This document shows, piece by piece, positions 54,339 through 64,000 of a DNA stretch of 64,000 bases (position 1 is the stretch's first letter; each line of letters begins with the position of its first letter). A program made the position numbers and the translations under genes. This DNA is from Burkholderia sp. HI2500 (GTDB taxonomy: Bacteria > Pseudomonadota > Gammaproteobacteria > Burkholderiales > Burkholderiaceae). The notes under the pieces were generated by a model that saw only the letters and a program-made list of their open reading frames with translations, made no database searches and was not told the DNA's origin. The DNA is taken from NCBI RefSeq assembly GCF_002223055.1, contig NZ_NKFL01000003.1, positions 1 to 64,000 of the forward strand, given 5' to 3'.

Positions 54339-55966
54339 TCAAGCACGGATGCCGGGTGCTCGCCGTTTGGGCCGGATTGACCGCGGCCAGTGCAAGCGCG
54401 TCATTGCCGCCGCTGCCGGCCGTCTGGCCTGCCGCATCGTTGGATACGCAGGTGCCGGGCCTGCCGTTGCCACAAGGCGGGGTGGACGGTGCGGATCACA
54501 CCGTATCGACGGAGGTCGGCCCGCCGCCGTTCGATCAGGCGGCGCGCGCGGCGCTTCAGGCTGAGGCCGCCACCCCGGCACCCGGGCTGGAAGGGCCGCC
54601 GATCCCGTTGGCGCCGCCGGCCCGGATGGGCGACGTTGCGGCCCGGCAACCGGGCGATGCGGACGACACGCGGCGGATCTCGCTGAATCTGCAGGGCGCA
54701 GGGCTCGCGGCTGCGTTCGACGCGTTCGCGCGGTTCACGGGGCTCAATATCGTCGTCAGCGAGCAGGTGCGCGGCACCGTCACGTTACGTCTGAATAATG
54801 TCCCTTGGCGCGATGCCTTCGACACGCTACTCGACACACACGCGCTCGCGATGACCCGGCGGGGCAACGTGATATGGGTCACGCCGGCGGTCGAACTGGC
54901 CGCCCGCGAACGCGAGCGCTTCGAAATGCACGCGCGGGCCGCCGATCTGGAGCCGCTTGCGAGCCGGACGTTCGCGCTGCACTACCCGCGCGCGCAGGAC
55001 GTGCAGCGACTGCTGGCCGGCGCGACCGGCCAGCGCCTGTTGTCGAAGCGTGGCGCAGCGGCGGCCGATCCGCGCACGAACCTGCTGTTCGTCACCGATC
55101 TCGCGCCGCGTCTCGACCAGGTCGCGAGCCTGATCGAGGCGATCGACCGGCCGTCGCGGCAGGTCCGGATCGAGGCCCGCATCGTCGAGGGCGAGCAGGG
55201 CTTTTCGCGCAATCTCGGCGCACGCGTCGCGCTGCGCGCGCAGGAGCGGCCGCCGTCGGGCGAGAGCGCCACGTTTGCGACCGGTGCCCGCAATGCGCTC
55301 GACCTGGCTGCACGGCCGCTCGGCGGCTTCGAAGCGGCAACCGCCGGCTTCACGCTGTTCGCCGCGCCGCTCAGCCGTGTGCTCGATGTCGAACTGAGCG
55401 CGCTCGAGGCACAGGGGCGGGGCCAGATCGTTTCGAGCCCGCGCGTGGTGACCGCCGATCGCGTCAAGGCCATCGTCGAACAGGGGTCGGAGTTGCCGTA
55501 CCAGGCGAAGGTCGGCAACGGCGTGAGCGGCGTGCAGTTCCGCCGGGCCACGCTCAAACTGGAGGTCGAGCCGCAAATCACGCCGGACGGGCGCGTGGTG
55601 CTCGACCTGGACGTGACGAAGGACAGCATCGGCGAGCCGACGGCGGCCGGCCCGGCGATTCACACGAAGCACGTCCAGACGCGCGTCGAGGTCGAGAACG
55701 GCGGGACGGTCGCGATCGGCGGGATCTATGAACAACTGAACCGGAACGATGTGACGCGCGTGCCGCTCTTGGGCAAAATACCGTTACTGGGCGCGCTTTT
55801 CCGGCACCGCGCGCAACGCGATCAGCGTAACGAACTGGTCGTCTTCATCACGCCGACCGTCGTCGATGCGCGCTGCAATGCGCGCGGCGCGGTCAGCGCG
55901 GATGCCGAGAAAACGGGGCCGGAAGCCGCCGGCGCAGGCTCGACAAGGCAGCCGCTTTGCCAGTAA
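54335..55966 (+). CDS. pilQ: type IV pilus/DNA-uptake secretin PilQ (HofQ-like)
   Basis: PilQ forms the outer-membrane ring for pili or DNA. The 543-residue product has a signal peptide (about 1-22), an N0/STN domain ([20 protein letters not shown], then [18 protein letters not shown]), an N1 domain ([13 protein letters not shown]) and the secretin barrel with [16 protein letters not shown] and [15 protein letters not shown]. It lacks the AMIN domains of classical PilQ (about 700 residues), making it closer to HofQ. It overlaps the preceding gene by four bases; aroK follows. Confidence 0.9.
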   Translation: MIKHGCRVLAVWAGLTAASASASLPPLPAVWPAASLDTQVPGLPLPQGGVDGADHTVSTEVGPPPFDQAARAALQAEAATPAPGLEGPPIPLAPPARMGDVAARQPGDADDTRRISLNLQGAGLAAAFDAFARFTGLNIVVSEQVRGTVTLRLNNVPWRDAFDTLLDTHALAMTRRGNVIWVTPAVELAARERERFEMHARAADLEPLASRTFALHYPRAQDVQRLLAGATGQRLLSKRGAAAADPRTNLLFVTDLAPRLDQVASLIEAIDRPSRQVRIEARIVEGEQGFSRNLGARVALRAQERPPSGESATFATGARNALDLAARPLGGFEAATAGFTLFAAPLSRVLDVELSALEAQGRGQIVSSPRVVTADRVKAIVEQGSELPYQAKVGNGVSGVQFRRATLKLEVEPQITPDGRVVLDLDVTKDSIGEPTAAGPAIHTKHVQTRVEVENGGTVAIGGIYEQLNRNDVTRVPLLGKIPLLGALFRHRAQRDQRNELVVFITPTVVDARCNARGAVSADAEKTGPEAAGAGSTRQPLCQ

Positions 55967-56006
55967 GCTGCGCCACACACCAGCAAGATTGAAGCAGAGG
56001 AAGCCG

Positions 56007-56561
56007 TTGCAAGCGCGGGACCCACATGCAAACGTATTTTTCGTCGGCCTTATGGGAGCGGGTAAGACCACCGTGGGCCGTGCGGTCGCGCGTCGTCTCG
56101 ACAGGACGTTCTTCGACTCCGACCACGAAATCGAGGCCCGCACGGGCGCGCGCATTCCGGTGATCTTCGAGATGGAGGGCGAGGCCGGGTTTCGCGATCG
56201 CGAAACGCAGGTGATCGCCGATCTCACGCAGCGCGAGAACATCGTGCTCGCGACGGGCGGCGGCGCGGTGCTGCGCCCGGAAAACCGCGACTGCCTGAAA
56301 AACCACGGCATCGTCGTCTACCTGCGCGCCAATCCGCACGATCTGTGGCTGCGCACGCGCAAGGACAAGAACCGCCCGCTGCTGCAGACCGAAGATCCGA
56401 AGGGGCGTCTCGAAGCGCTGTACGAGGTACGCGACCCGCTGTACCGCGAATGCGCGGATTTCGTCATCGAGACCGGCCGTCCGTCGGTCAACGGTCTCGT
56501 CAACATGGTGCTGATGCAACTCGAACTGGCCGGCGTCATCGCCAAGCCGCTACAAGCATGA
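56007..56561 (+). CDS. aroK: shikimate kinase
   Basis: AroK phosphorylates shikimate in aromatic amino acid synthesis. I choose the TTG at 56007, seven bases after AGAGG, giving 184 residues starting [14 protein letters not shown]; longer frames would run back into pilQ. The P loop GLMGAGKTT (14-22), shikimate-binding DSDHEIE and GGGAVLR, and the lid NRPLLQ are intact. It overlaps aroB by four bases. Confidence 0.95.
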   Translation: MQARDPHANVFFVGLMGAGKTTVGRAVARRLDRTFFDSDHEIEARTGARIPVIFEMEGEAGFRDRETQVIADLTQRENIVLATGGGAVLRPENRDCLKNHGIVVYLRANPHDLWLRTRKDKNRPLLQTEDPKGRLEALYEVRDPLYRECADFVIETGRPSVNGLVNMVLMQLELAGVIAKPLQA

Positions 56562-57637
56562 TTACTGTCAACGTCGACCTGGGCGAGCGCGCCTATCCGA
56601 TTCACATTGGCGCCGGCCTGATCGGCCGCGCCGAGCTGTTCGCGCCTCATATCAAGGGCTCGTCCGTCACGATCGTCACGAACACGACGGTCGATCCGCT
56701 CTATGGCGACGCACTGCGTGCGGCGCTGGCGCCGCTCGGCAAGCGCGTGTCGACGGTCGTGCTGCCGGACGGCGAGGCGTACAAGAACTGGGAAACGCTG
56801 AACCTGATCTTCGACGGCCTGCTGACCGACCGCGCGGACCGCAAGACGACGCTCGTCGCGCTCGGCGGCGGCGTGATCGGCGACATGACGGGCTTCGCGG
56901 CCGCATGCTACATGCGCGGCGTGCCGTTCATCCAGGTGCCGACGACGCTGCTGTCGCAAGTCGACTCGTCGGTCGGCGGCAAGACGGGCATCAACCACCC
57001 GCTCGGCAAGAACATGATCGGCGCGTTCTACCAGCCGCAGGCCGTGATCGCGGACATCGGCGCGCTGACGACCCTGCCCGACCGCGAACTGGCGGCCGGC
57101 GTCGCCGAGATCATCAAGACCGGCGCGATCGCCGATGCGGAATTCTTCGACTGGATCGAGGCGAACGTCGACGCGCTGAACCGTCGCGACCCGGCTGCGC
57201 TCGCGCATGCGGTGAAGCGCTCGTGCGAGATCAAGGCGAGCGTGGTGGCGGCCGACGAACGCGAAGGCGGCCTGCGCGCGATCCTGAATTTCGGCCACAC
57301 GTTCGGCCATGCGATCGAGGCCGGGCTCGGCTACGGCGAGTGGCTGCACGGTGAGGCGGTCGGTTGCGGGATGGTGATGGCGGGTGACCTGTCGGTGCGG
57401 CTCGGCCTGCTCGACGAAGCGTCGCGGCAGCGCCTCGATGCGGTGATCGCGGCCGCGCACCTGCCGACCCGCGGGCCCGCGCTCGGCGATGCGCGCTACA
57501 TGGACCTGATGCGCGTCGACAAGAAGGCGGAGGCCGGCGCGATCAAGTTCATCCTGCTGAAGCGATTCGGCGATACGCTGATCACGCAGGCGCCGGACGA
57601 AGCCGTGTTCGCCACACTGGCGCAGACCACCCGCTAA
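56558..57637 (+). CDS. aroB: 3-dehydroquinate synthase
   Basis: AroB converts DAHP to 3-dehydroquinate with NAD and a divalent metal. The 359-residue enzyme has the NAD region [17 protein letters not shown] and the substrate motif [20 protein letters not shown]; the metal ligands include [13 protein letters not shown]. Translation is coupled to aroK through ATGA. The aroKB-dgt order is common in betaproteobacteria. Confidence 0.98.
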   Translation: MITVNVDLGERAYPIHIGAGLIGRAELFAPHIKGSSVTIVTNTTVDPLYGDALRAALAPLGKRVSTVVLPDGEAYKNWETLNLIFDGLLTDRADRKTTLVALGGGVIGDMTGFAAACYMRGVPFIQVPTTLLSQVDSSVGGKTGINHPLGKNMIGAFYQPQAVIADIGALTTLPDRELAAGVAEIIKTGAIADAEFFDWIEANVDALNRRDPAALAHAVKRSCEIKASVVAADEREGGLRAILNFGHTFGHAIEAGLGYGEWLHGEAVGCGMVMAGDLSVRLGLLDEASRQRLDAVIAAAHLPTRGPALGDARYMDLMRVDKKAEAGAIKFILLKRFGDTLITQAPDEAVFATLAQTTR

Positions 57638-57678
57638 CGGCGGCCCGGATGCCCCGGCGCCCCTGACATGGAGGAGAC

Positions 57679-58887
57679 GTGAGCGAGACATCCAGCAGCA
57701 CACTGCCCGAAGCCGGCCACGCGTCTGCTGCGCCGGTGGCCGAGCCGCCGACGCTGGCGGCGCTGGAAGCCCATCTCGCTCCGTATGCCGCACACGCGTC
57801 GCAGTCGCGCGGCCGTCGCCATCCGGAAGCACCGCCGGCGGCGCGCACCGAATTTCAGCGCGACCGCGACCGCATCGTCCATTCGACCGCATTTCGCCGG
57901 CTCGAATACAAGACGCAGGTCTTCGTCAATCACGAAGGCGACCTGTTCCGCACCCGTCTCACGCACAGTCTCGAAGTCGCGCAGATCGCGCGCTCGGTCG
58001 CGCGCAACCTGCGCCTGAACGAGGATCTCGTCGAGGCGATCTCGCTCGCGCACGACCTCGGCCATACGCCGTTCGGCCATGCCGGGCAGGACGCGCTGAA
58101 TGCCTGCATGCGCGAGCATGGCGGCTTCGAGCACAACCTGCAGAGCCTCGCGGTCGTCGACGAGCTCGAGGAGCACTACGGCGCGTTCGACGGGCTGAAC
58201 CTGTGCTTCGAGACGCGCGAAGGCATTCTGAAGCACTGCTCGCGCGAGAATGCGCGCAAGCTCGGCGCGCTCGGCGAGCGCTTCCTGCAGGGCCGCCAGC
58301 CGTCGCTCGAAGCGCAGCTCGCCAACATCGCGGACGAGATCGCGTACAACAACCACGACGTCGACGACGGCCTGCGTTCCGGCCTGATCACGATCGAGCA
58401 GCTCGCGGAAGTCGAGCTGTGGCAGCGCCACTACGAGGCGGCGCTCGCCGAATTCCCGCACCTCGAGGGCCGTCGTCTCGTGCACGAGACGGTGCGCCGC
58501 ATCATCAACACGCTGATCGTCGACCTGATCGACGAGACGACGCGCAATCTCGCGCGTGTCGCACCCGCATCGCTCGACGACGTGCGCGCCGCGCCGCCGC
58601 TCGTGTCGCACAGCGAAACGGTCGCCGCCCAGGCGGCCGCCCTCAAGCGTTTCCTCTTCAAGAACCTCTATCGCCACTACAAGGTGATGCGCATGGCGAG
58701 CAAGGCGCAGCGCGTCGTCACCGGCCTGTTCGATGCGTTCATCGACGATCCGCGCCTGCTGCCGCCGCCATACCAGTCCGACGATACCGCGCAGCAGCCG
58801 CGCCTCGTCGCGCACTACATCGCCGGCATGACCGACCGCTTCGCGCTGAAGGAGTATCAGCGCCTGTTCGTCATCGGCGACAACTGA
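57679..58887 (+). CDS. dgt: deoxyguanosinetriphosphate triphosphohydrolase-like protein
   Basis: This belongs to the HD-superfamily dGTPase-like proteins that cleave dNTPs to nucleoside and triphosphate. It starts with GTG, four bases after GGAGGAGA, and has 402 residues. The metal site shows as [13 protein letters not shown], then [16 protein letters not shown], with later Asp in [14 protein letters not shown]. The Ala/Pro-rich first 40 residues are poorly conserved. It lies 41 bases after aroB. Confidence 0.92.
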   Translation: MSETSSSTLPEAGHASAAPVAEPPTLAALEAHLAPYAAHASQSRGRRHPEAPPAARTEFQRDRDRIVHSTAFRRLEYKTQVFVNHEGDLFRTRLTHSLEVAQIARSVARNLRLNEDLVEAISLAHDLGHTPFGHAGQDALNACMREHGGFEHNLQSLAVVDELEEHYGAFDGLNLCFETREGILKHCSRENARKLGALGERFLQGRQPSLEAQLANIADEIAYNNHDVDDGLRSGLITIEQLAEVELWQRHYEAALAEFPHLEGRRLVHETVRRIINTLIVDLIDETTRNLARVAPASLDDVRAAPPLVSHSETVAAQAAALKRFLFKNLYRHYKVMRMASKAQRVVTGLFDAFIDDPRLLPPPYQSDDTAQQPRLVAHYIAGMTDRFALKEYQRLFVIGDN

Positions 58888-58977
58888 CTGTCACAAACGA
58901 TCACTAGACTTCGCCGGTTCAATGGCGACGGGAATGTTGCACACGCTGTTGGTAACGTTTTCATAGGAGAGAGGTCG
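58888..58977 (+). promoter_or_regulatory. ugp leader with Pho-box-like sites
   Basis: The leader of ugpB contains CTGTCAC followed by AAA and CGATCAC (58888-58904), a weak match to tandem CTGTCAT units. A second partial pair lies near CTGTTGG..TTTTCAT (58946-58964). ugp operons are PhoB-controlled in other proteobacteria, so the position is plausible. The strong ribosome binding site AGGAGAGAGG (58965-58974) is clear. No sure -10/-35 pair was found. Confidence 0.35.
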
Positions 58978-60312
58978 ATGAAGAAGAAGCCTGCGGGGAC
59001 ACTGGTTCGTTCGATCGCGCTCGGCGGCGCGCTGATGTTCGGGGTACAGCACGTGGCGCTCGCCGCGACGGAAATCCAGTTCTGGCATGCGATGGAGGCC
59101 GCGCTCGGCGAGCGGGTCAATGCGATCGCCGACCAGTTCAATGCGTCGCAGAGCGACTACAAGATCGTGCCGGTCTTCAAGGGCACCTACGACCAGGCGC
59201 TCGCGGCCGGCATCGCCGCCTATCGCAGCGGCAACGCGCCGGCGATCCTCCAGGTCTATGAAGTCGGCACGGCCACGATGATGCAGGCGAAGAAGGCCGT
59301 CGTGCCCGTCTACGACGTGTTCAAGCAGGCCGGCGTGCCGCTCGACGAAAAGGCGTTCGTGCCGACCATCGCGAGCTACTACAGCGACGCGAAGACGGGC
59401 CATCTCGTCTCGATGCCGTTCAACAGCTCGACGCCGGTGCTGTACTACAACAAGGACGCGTTCAAGAAGGCCGGCCTCGACCCGAACCAGCCGCCGAAGA
59501 CGTGGGCCGACGTGCAGGCCGATGCCGAGAAGCTGCGCAAGTCGGGGATGGCGTGCGGCTTCACGACCGGCTGGCAGGGCTGGATCCAGCTCGAGAACTA
59601 CAGCGCGTGGCACGGGCTGCCGTTCGCGAGCCGCAACAACGGCTTCGACGGTACCGACGCGGCGCTCGAATTCAACAAGCCGCAGCAGATTGCGCACATC
59701 TCGTTCCTGCAGCAGATGGCGAAGGACGGCACGTTCACGTACGCGGGGCGCAAGGATGAGGCGTCGGCGAAGTTCTACAGCGGCGACTGCGGGATCCTGA
59801 CGACGTCGTCGGGCGCGCTCGCGAACGTGCAGAAGTTCGCGAAGTTCAGCTACGGCACGGGCATGATGCCGTACGACGCGAACGTGAAGGGCGCTCCGCA
59901 GAACGCGATCATCGGCGGCGCGAGCCTGTGGGTGCTGGCGGGCAAGGATCCGGCGACCTACAAGGGCGTCGCGAAATTCCTCGCATACCTGGCCTCGCCG
60001 GCGGTCGCCGCGAAGTGGCACCAGGACACGGGCTACCTGCCCGTGACGACCGCCGCGTACGACCTCACGCGCCAGCAGGGCTTCTACGCGAAGAACCCGA
60101 GCGCCGAAACCGCGATCAAGCAGATGCTGAACAAGCCGCCGCTGCCGTACACGAAGGGGCTGCGCCTGGGCAACATGCCGCAGATCCGCACGGTGGTCGA
60201 CGAGGAGTTCGAACAGGTCTGGGCGCAGAAGAAGTCGCCGAAGGACGCGCTCGATTCGGCCGCGTCGCGCGGCGACGAACTGCTGCGCCGCTTCGAGAAG
60301 TCGGGCGGCTGA
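58978..60312 (+). CDS. ugpB: sn-glycerol-3-phosphate ABC transporter substrate-binding protein
   Basis: UgpB is the periplasmic receptor for glycerol-3-phosphate and its diesters such as glycerophosphocholine. The 444-residue product has a signal peptide (about 1-29, HVALA before ATEIQF) and the family motifs [13 protein letters not shown] and [20 protein letters not shown], plus the C-terminal [15 protein letters not shown]. It heads the ugpBAEC-ugpQ set; a 102-base gap separates it from ugpA. Confidence 0.96.
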   Translation: MKKKPAGTLVRSIALGGALMFGVQHVALAATEIQFWHAMEAALGERVNAIADQFNASQSDYKIVPVFKGTYDQALAAGIAAYRSGNAPAILQVYEVGTATMMQAKKAVVPVYDVFKQAGVPLDEKAFVPTIASYYSDAKTGHLVSMPFNSSTPVLYYNKDAFKKAGLDPNQPPKTWADVQADAEKLRKSGMACGFTTGWQGWIQLENYSAWHGLPFASRNNGFDGTDAALEFNKPQQIAHISFLQQMAKDGTFTYAGRKDEASAKFYSGDCGILTTSSGALANVQKFAKFSYGTGMMPYDANVKGAPQNAIIGGASLWVLAGKDPATYKGVAKFLAYLASPAVAAKWHQDTGYLPVTTAAYDLTRQQGFYAKNPSAETAIKQMLNKPPLPYTKGLRLGNMPQIRTVVDEEFEQVWAQKKSPKDALDSAASRGDELLRRFEKSGG

Positions 60313-60414
60313 GCACGCATCGCACCGTGCCGCCGGCCGCGTCGCATTCAGTGCGGATGCGCGTGCCGGCCGGCGGCATGCCCCCTTTCCGTTGCGCCTG
60401 ACCGGATCTCCGCG

Positions 60415-61299
60415 ATGCAATCCCGTTCCCGTTTCGGTACGAGCCTGCTGCCGTACCTGCTGATCGCGCCGCAGCTCGCGATCACCGCCGTGTTTTTCCT
60501 GTGGCCGGCCGGCGTCGCGCTATGGCAGTCGACGCAGATGCAGGATGCGTTCGGCACGTCGAGCGAATTCGTCGGCCTCGCGAACTTCACGCACCTGTTC
60601 GCCGATCCGCTGTATCTCGATTCGTTCCGCACGACGCTCGTGTTCAGCTCGCTCGTCACGGTGAGCGGGCTCGTCGTGTCGCTGGTCCTCGCCGCGTGCG
60701 CCGATCGCGTGATCCGCGGCGCGCGCGTGTACCGCACGCTGCTGATCTGGCCGTACGCGGTCGCGCCGACCATCGCCGCCGTGCTGTGGGCGTTCCTGTT
60801 CAACCCGAGCATCGGCCTGATCACCTATGCGCTCGCGAAGAGCGGCATCGTGTGGAACCACGCGCTGAACGGCGGCCAGGCGATGTTCCTCGTCGTGCTC
60901 GCGTCGGTGTGGAAACAGGTGAGCTACAACTTCCTGTTCTTCTACGCGGGTCTGCAGGCGATCCCGCGCTCGCTGATCGAGGCGGCCGCGATCGACGGCG
61001 CCGGGCCGGTGCGGCGCTTCTTCAACATCGTGCTGCCGCTGCTGTCGCCCACCAGCTTCTTCCTGCTGGTCGTGAACCTCGTCTACGCGTTCTTCGACAC
61101 GTTCCCGGTGATCGACGCGGCCACCGGCGGCGGCCCGGCGCAGAGCACGAAGACGCTGATCTACAAGATCTTCGCGGAGGGCTTCCAGGGGCTCGACATC
61201 GGCAGCTCGGGCGCGCAGTCGGTCGTGCTGATGATCATCGTCGTCGGGCTCACGGTGATCCAGTTCCGCTTCGTCGAACGCAGGGTGCAATACGCATGA
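60415..61299 (+). CDS. ugpA: sn-glycerol-3-phosphate ABC transporter permease UgpA
   Basis: One of the two channel subunits of the glycerol-3-phosphate importer. It is 294 residues with about six membrane segments (the first at [19 protein letters not shown]) and the cytosolic EAA loop [22 protein letters not shown], which couples to the ATPase. It overlaps ugpE by four bases (ATGA). Confidence 0.96.
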   Translation: MQSRSRFGTSLLPYLLIAPQLAITAVFFLWPAGVALWQSTQMQDAFGTSSEFVGLANFTHLFADPLYLDSFRTTLVFSSLVTVSGLVVSLVLAACADRVIRGARVYRTLLIWPYAVAPTIAAVLWAFLFNPSIGLITYALAKSGIVWNHALNGGQAMFLVVLASVWKQVSYNFLFFYAGLQAIPRSLIEAAAIDGAGPVRRFFNIVLPLLSPTSFFLLVVNLVYAFFDTFPVIDAATGGGPAQSTKTLIYKIFAEGFQGLDIGSSGAQSVVLMIIVVGLTVIQFRFVERRVQYA

Positions 61300-62141
61300 T
61301 CGAAAATCGCAAGGGCTTCGACCTGTTCTGCCACGCGGTGCTGATCGCGGGTGTGGTGCTGATCGTGTTTCCCGTCTACGTCGCGTTCTGCGCGGCGACG
61401 ATGAACGCGCAGGAAGTGTTCACGGTGCCGCTGTCGCTCGTGCCGAGCACGCACCTGTTCGAGAACGTCGCGTACATCTGGGGGCATGGCAGCGGCGGCA
61501 CGACCGCGCCGTTCGGCCGCCTGCTCGTGAACAGCTTCGCGATGGCGCTCGGCATCGCGGTGGGCAAGATCGCGGTGTCGATCCTGTCCGCGTACGCGAT
61601 CGTCTATTTCCGCTTCCCGTTCCGCAACACGGCGTTCTGGCTGATCTTCGTCACGCTGATGCTGCCGGTGGAAGTGCGGATCTTCCCGACCGTGCAGGTC
61701 GTGTCGACGCTGCACCTGACGAACACCTACGCGGGGCTCACGCTGCCGCTGATCGCGTCGGCAACCGCGACGTTCCTGTTCCGCCAGTTCTTCATGACGC
61801 TGCCCGACGAGTTGATGGACGCCGCGCGCATCGACGGCGCGGGGCCGCTGCGGTTCTTCTGGGACGTCGTGCTGCCGCTGTCGAAGACGAGCATCGCGGC
61901 GCTGTTCGTGATCACGTTCATCTACGGCTGGAACCAGTATCTGTGGCCGATCCTGATCACGACGGAGGCCTCGCTGTCGACGGCAGTGGTGGGCATCAAG
62001 ACGATGATCGCGAGCGGCGACGCCGCGACCGAATGGCAATACGTGATGGCGGCGACGCTGCTGGGAATGATCCCGCCGCTCGTCGTCGTGCTGGCGATGC
62101 AGCGCTGGTTCGTGCGCGGCCTCGTCGATTCCGAGAAATGA
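61296..62141 (+). CDS. ugpE: sn-glycerol-3-phosphate ABC transporter permease UgpE
   Basis: The second channel subunit. It is 281 residues from ATG 61296 ([16 protein letters not shown]), with about six membrane segments and the EAA loop [22 protein letters not shown]. Longer upstream frames are shadows of ugpA. It lies 32 bases before ugpC. Confidence 0.96.
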   Translation: MIENRKGFDLFCHAVLIAGVVLIVFPVYVAFCAATMNAQEVFTVPLSLVPSTHLFENVAYIWGHGSGGTTAPFGRLLVNSFAMALGIAVGKIAVSILSAYAIVYFRFPFRNTAFWLIFVTLMLPVEVRIFPTVQVVSTLHLTNTYAGLTLPLIASATATFLFRQFFMTLPDELMDAARIDGAGPLRFFWDVVLPLSKTSIAALFVITFIYGWNQYLWPILITTEASLSTAVVGIKTMIASGDAATEWQYVMAATLLGMIPPLVVVLAMQRWFVRGLVDSEK

Positions 62142-62173
62142 ATGACGGACGGCAACCGGGAGAAAGACCAAGA

Positions 62174-63259
62174 ATGGCTGCGCTGAGCTTGAAGGGCGTC
62201 AGGAAATCCTACGACTGCAAGCAGCACGTGCTGCATGGCATCGACGTGGAGATCGCCGACGGCGAATTCATCGTGCTGGTCGGCCCGTCGGGCTGCGGCA
62301 AGTCGACGTTGCTGCGGATGATCGCGGGGCTCGAGACGGTGACGGACGGCGAGATCGCGATCGGCGAGCGTGTCGTCAACGCGCTGGAGCCGAAGGATCG
62401 CGACATCGCGATGGTGTTCCAGAACTATGCGCTGTACCCGCACATGACGGTCGCGCAGAACATGGGCTACGGGCTGAAGATCCGCGGGATCGAGCGCGCG
62501 ACGATCGATTCGCGGGTGGCGGCTGCCGCGAAGATCCTCGAACTCGAGCCGCTGCTCGCGCGGCGGCCGCGCGAGCTGTCGGGCGGCCAGCGGCAGCGTG
62601 TCGCGATGGGGCGCGCGATCGTGCGCGAGCCGTCGGTGTTCCTGTTCGACGAGCCGTTGTCGAACCTCGACGCGAAGCTGCGCGTGCAGATGCGGCTCGA
62701 GATCCAGCGGCTGCATGCGCGGCTCGCGACGACGAGCGTCTACGTAACGCACGACCAGATCGAGGCGATGACCCTCGCGCAGCGCGTGATCGTGATGAAC
62801 CGCGGCTACGCGGAGCAGATCGGCGCGCCGGTCGACGTGTACGAGAAGCCGGCGACGGTGTTCGTCGCGGGCTTCATCGGCTCGCCGGCGATGAACCTGA
62901 TGCACGGCCGGCTGTCGGACGACGGCGCGACGTTTACGGTCGCGGGCGGCGGCCCCGCGCTGCCGGTCGCGGGCGCGCCCGGCATCGGCGCGGCGATCGC
63001 CACCGGGCGCGACTGGGTGCTCGGCGTGCGTCCCGAACACATGACGCCGCAGCCGGGCGTCGCGCAGGCGACGCTGCCGGTCGACTCGTGCGAGCTGCTC
63101 GGCGCGGACAATCTCGCGCACGGCCGCTGGGGCAGTCACGACGTCGCGGTGCGCCTGCCGCACGCGGACCGTCCCGCGCGCGGCACGGCGCTGGCGGCCG
63201 CGCTGCCGGCGCACCGGCTGCATTTCTTCGATCCCGAGACCGGCAAGCGTGCCGGCTGA
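62174..63259 (+). CDS. ugpC: sn-glycerol-3-phosphate ABC transporter ATPase UgpC
   Basis: The energising ATPase on the cytosolic face. It is 361 residues with Walker [10 protein letters not shown] (about 37-45), the signature LSGGQRQR, Walker [13 protein letters not shown], the switch His in VYVTHDQ, and a C-terminal OB-type regulatory domain as in MalK. The start ATG 62174 is set by the family N-terminus [13 protein letters not shown]. ugpQ follows after 28 bases. Confidence 0.97.
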   Translation: MAALSLKGVRKSYDCKQHVLHGIDVEIADGEFIVLVGPSGCGKSTLLRMIAGLETVTDGEIAIGERVVNALEPKDRDIAMVFQNYALYPHMTVAQNMGYGLKIRGIERATIDSRVAAAAKILELEPLLARRPRELSGGQRQRVAMGRAIVREPSVFLFDEPLSNLDAKLRVQMRLEIQRLHARLATTSVYVTHDQIEAMTLAQRVIVMNRGYAEQIGAPVDVYEKPATVFVAGFIGSPAMNLMHGRLSDDGATFTVAGGGPALPVAGAPGIGAAIATGRDWVLGVRPEHMTPQPGVAQATLPVDSCELLGADNLAHGRWGSHDVAVRLPHADRPARGTALAAALPAHRLHFFDPETGKRAG

Positions 63260-63287
63260 CCCTGCTGACCTTGCCGAGAGACCGACG

Positions 63288-64000
63288 ATGACGACCCGTA
63301 CCGACTGGTGGCCTTATCCGCGCGTCGTCGCCCATCGCGGCGGCGGCACGCTCGCGCCGGAGAACACGCTCGCCGCGCTCGACGAGGGCGCGCGCCGTGG
63401 CCACCGGATGGTCGAGTTCGACGCGAAGCTGTCCGCCGACGACGTGACGTTCCTGCTGCACGACGACACGGTCGACCGCACGTCGAACGGTCACGGCGCG
63501 GCGGCGCGCATGCGTTATGACGCGCTGGCCGCGCTCGATGCGGGCACGTGGCGCGACGCGCGCTTCGCGGGCGAGCGGATGCCGACGCTCGAGGCGGCGG
63601 CGGCGCGCTGCCTCGCCCACGGGCTGGCAGCGAATGTCGAGATCAAGCCGTGCCCGGGGCGCGAGATTGAGACCGGGCAGCGCGTGGCGGCCGACGCGGC
63701 CGTGTACTGGCGTGATGCCGCGGTTCCGCCGCTCCTGTCGTCGTTCTCGTTCGATGCGCTGCAACAGGCACGCGCGACGGCGCCTGCGCTGCCGCGCGGA
63801 ATGCTCTACGAGTCCGTGCCGGACGACTGGCATGCGCAGGTCGTCGGCGCGCTCGGCTGCGTTTCGTTGCATGCAGACCACACACAGCTCGACGAACCGC
63901 TCGTGCGCGCGATCAAGGCGGCCGGGCTGCGCATCCTGGTTTACACGGTGAATGACCTCGAGCGGGCACGCGAACTCGCACGCTGGGGCGTCGACGCAGT
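63288..64000 (+). CDS. ugpQ: glycerophosphodiester phosphodiesterase (5' part, cut by window end)
   Basis: UgpQ hydrolyses glycerophosphodiesters taken up by the Ugp transporter to glycerol-3-phosphate and an alcohol. The frame starts at ATG 63288 and is open to the window edge (237 codons; the family is about 250). It has the catalytic HRGGG..PENT (about 16-27), the metal-binding EFDAKLSADD, LHDDTVDRT and NVEIKP. GAGAG lies about 7 bases before the ATG. It has no signal peptide, so it is cytosolic. Confidence 0.95.
   Translation, partial: MTTRTDWWPYPRVVAHRGGGTLAPENTLAALDEGARRGHRMVEFDAKLSADDVTFLLHDDTVDRTSNGHGAAARMRYDALAALDAGTWRDARFAGERMPTLEAAAARCLAHGLAANVEIKPCPGREIETGQRVAADAAVYWRDAAVPPLLSSFSFDALQQARATAPALPRGMLYESVPDDWHAQVVGALGCVSLHADHTQLDEPLVRAIKAAGLRILVYTVNDLERARELARWGVDA

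Overview
The window is a GC-rich betaproteobacterial chromosome segment, almost certainly from Burkholderia and most likely the Burkholderia cepacia complex. The evidence is gene order (tRNA-tufB, secE-nusG-rplKAJL-rpoBC, recQ, then the str/S10/spc/alpha clusters), strong G/C preference at third codon positions, and protein sequences that read like Burkholderia orthologues. The assignment rests on recognition, not on a database search.

Layout. 1-160: the 3' end of an rRNA operon (5S rRNA and its terminator). 160-1830: about 1.7 kb without an intact gene, holding what looks like a frameshifted remnant on the minus strand. 1832-3765: tandem promoters, tRNA-Tyr, tRNA-Gly, tRNA-Thr, tufB and tRNA-Trp. 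3809-16090: secE, nusG, rplKAJL and rpoBC, with an L10-type leader, a terminator-like hairpin between rplL and rpoB, and a strong terminator after rpoC. 16255-18102: recQ. 18162-22912: rpsL, rpsG, fusA and tufA, ending in a terminator. 23096-37787: the S10, spc and alpha ribosomal clusters through rplQ, including secY, infA, rpmJ and rpoA.

Beyond the ribosomal block the window turns to envelope, redox and transport functions: cutA-dsbD; hemB and engB on the minus strand with a probable small RNA between them; a cytochrome c4 gene followed by the System II cytochrome c maturation pair resB/ccsA; msrPQ (periplasmic methionine sulfoxide repair); divergent lptM and cyaY; and mrcA (PBP1a) divergent from pilMN-pilO/P-pilQ, which runs into aroK-aroB and dgt. 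The window ends in ugpBAEC-ugpQ, for uptake and hydrolysis of glycerol-3-phosphate diesters; ugpQ is cut by the window edge.

The genes group by use: transcription and translation machinery (2-38 kb), thiol, haem and cytochrome c chemistry (38-48.5 kb), envelope and pilus or DNA-uptake machinery (48.5-56 kb), the shikimate pathway and dNTP control (56-59 kb), and organophosphate scavenging (59-64 kb). The observations most worth checking are a probable plus-strand sRNA with an exposed anti-Shine-Dalgarno loop (about 41340-41444), an apparent PilO-PilP fusion next to a short HofQ-like secretin, a perfect terminator inside the alpha operon, and a perfect palindrome over a TATAAT box at the start of the spc segment.
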